The notes under the pieces are model-generated. The model had not been told where the DNA came from and searched no databases. It saw nothing but the letters and a program-made list of their open reading frames with translations. Position numbers and translations under genes: made by a program. From the NCBI GenBank assembly GCA_965216885.1, contig OZ244208.1, positions 2,046,001 to 2,110,000 of the forward strand: a stretch of 64,000 bases of DNA. Direction: 5' to 3'. The DNA is from CAYNJG01 sp965216885 (GTDB lineage: Bacteria > Planctomycetota > Planctomycetia > Pirellulales > Pirellulaceae). How positions within the stretch are numbered: position 1 is the stretch's first letter; the number at the start of each line of letters is the position of its first letter. Below, in pieces: positions 63,053 through 64,000 of the stretch.

Positions 63053-64000
63053 ATGATGGGATACGTTCGCTATTACCTGAAGCGAGGTCTGTACTACCTG
63101 ACGCTGCCGTTCCGGTTTATTTTCCGGTTTCCAACGTACGTGGTTTCCGCGCCGCGAGCGATCTGGGGACTGTCACTACCGGCGCGTGTCGCGGCAATCC
63201 TGGCGGTCTTCCTGCCGCTGCTCACCCTGTTGGCGATCTGGGGTTTTCAAACGGACACGCTGGGCACGACGCTAGGAAACTGGTGGTCCGAGCACACCGG
63301 CAACTTTGTGATGTCCGTCCTGTTGGCGATCACTCTGTGGATTGCCATCCCCGTGGTGGCCTACTTTGCGACGAAGGCGTGGCTGACGCCCGAACTGTCC
63401 GACTTTCCCGAAATTGATGACGCATTCAACAAGGGGCTGGAAAAGCTCCGCGAGAACGGCGTTGATCTCGCCTCGGTCCCGTTGATTCTGGCTCTCGGGG
63501 CGGCGTCGCGATCGGAAATGGAAGCCGTTTTTAACGGAGCCGGTTTTGAATACGTGACCGATGGCGAACCCAAAGGGCAGAAGGAACTGGTGTGGTACGC
63601 GCGGAAGGATGCCGTGTTCCTTGCGACGGTCGGGCTGGGATGCCTTGGTGGCTTGCAGGAGGAAGCCGCCGGCGTGACTCCCGGTAGCTCGCTCAGCGAA
63701 AGCGGCACAAGGCCGCCTCAGGATGCGATCGGCGGAAATACCATCGTTGCCGACGTGGATTACTCGAGCTCCGAAGATGACTCGGCCACGCCAGGCAGCC
63801 TCAAAGGTGGCGATGTCGCCTATGGCGGAACGATTGTCGCCGGCGGTGGAATTGGCGGAACGCTGAATGCTGACGCGCTCAAGCGGTCGGCGCCTCCGAA
63901 AGAAGTGAACTGGGATCGCAACAAGGAAACCGAACAGCGAAGTCGGTTGCAGCACTTGTTGTCGTTGGTCGGCCGCGAGCGACAGCCACTCTGTTGGCTC
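63053..64000 (+). CDS. tssM: Type VI secretion membrane protein TssM/IcmF (partial at right edge)
   Basis: The first 316 codons of a TssM homologue; the gene runs past base 64000. Two N-terminal membrane helices lie at about 43-66 and 84-106. In the following cytoplasmic part the place of the NTPase Walker A reads GAASRSEM (149-156) instead of GxxxxGKT, and the place of the DTAG motif reads LATVG (190-194) after WYARKDAV. So nucleotide binding is probably lost. A Gly/Ser-rich insertion (about 215-290) follows. HLLSLVGRERQPLCWL matches the conserved segment before the third helix. Assignment rests on this segment, the topology and the tssK-tssL context. Start: ATG 63053 or 63056. Confidence 0.88.
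   Translation, partial: MMGYVRYYLKRGLYYLTLPFRFIFRFPTYVVSAPRAIWGLSLPARVAAILAVFLPLLTLLAIWGFQTDTLGTTLGNWWSEHTGNFVMSVLLAITLWIAIPVVAYFATKAWLTPELSDFPEIDDAFNKGLEKLRENGVDLASVPLILALGAASRSEMEAVFNGAGFEYVTDGEPKGQKELVWYARKDAVFLATVGLGCLGGLQEEAAGVTPGSSLSESGTRPPQDAIGGNTIVADVDYSSSEDDSATPGSLKGGDVAYGGTIVAGGGIGGTLNADALKRSAPPKEVNWDRNKETEQRSRLQHLLSLVGRERQPLCWL

Overview
The window looks like a chromosome segment of a planctomycete (Planctomycetota, probably Pirellulales-like). The grounds are a PEP-CTERM protein, two large proteins with N-terminal LEPR-XLL-type signals, three Ser/Thr kinases (one paired with an ECF sigma factor), a caspase-family protein, dockerin-type repeats and a DUF1844 protein. A KdsB gene, a TolC-family lipoprotein and type VI secretion genes point to a Gram-negative envelope with Kdo-containing LPS. 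I saw no rRNA, tRNA, CRISPR array or intact insertion sequence.

Layout. 1-4.7 kb: 5' part of a sensor histidine kinase and a LamG-like secreted protein (both minus), a repeat-bearing non-coding stretch, then a PEP-CTERM vanadium-haloperoxidase-like protein. 5-8.6 kb: carA, an ECF sigma factor, a possible 33-codon coupling ORF and a membrane Ser/Thr kinase. 9-12.6 kb: a methyltransferase and a hypothetical protein (minus), a small hypothetical protein, and a membrane-anchored protein whose C-terminus resembles class II (edema factor/ExoY) nucleotidyl cyclase toxins. 13.1-18.5 kb: a kinase fused to a degenerate caspase-like domain with an EF-hand, translationally coupled to an intact caspase-family protein.

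18.6-37.8 kb: a Cys-rich secreted protein (minus), then a co-oriented cluster of a TolC-like lipoprotein, a secreted hypothetical protein, a giant roughly 3,090-residue repeat protein, a GAF-HlyD fusion, a HlyD-type adaptor, and a PqqD-like/M50 protease/HlyD fusion. The last four genes are separated by 3, 19 and 5 bases. No ABC ATPase is visible. This is the best candidate here for an undescribed export or maturation system.

38-55 kb is mostly housekeeping: aminotransferase, a LEPR-XLL/dockerin protein, glmS, kdsB-pyrG-DUF1844, a thioesterase, a DUF6580/DUF4430-like pair, a fadJ-fadA-type beta-oxidation pair and a PIN-PhoH protein. 55.3-64 kb: a very large zinc-ribbon/kinase/WD40-like protein followed by tssK, tssL and the start of tssM, whose nucleotide-binding motifs look degenerate. 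The T6SS locus continues beyond the window.

Gene functions were assigned by reading motifs, with no database search. Where several starts are possible I chose the one best supported by a Shine-Dalgarno sequence or by family length, and I name the alternatives.
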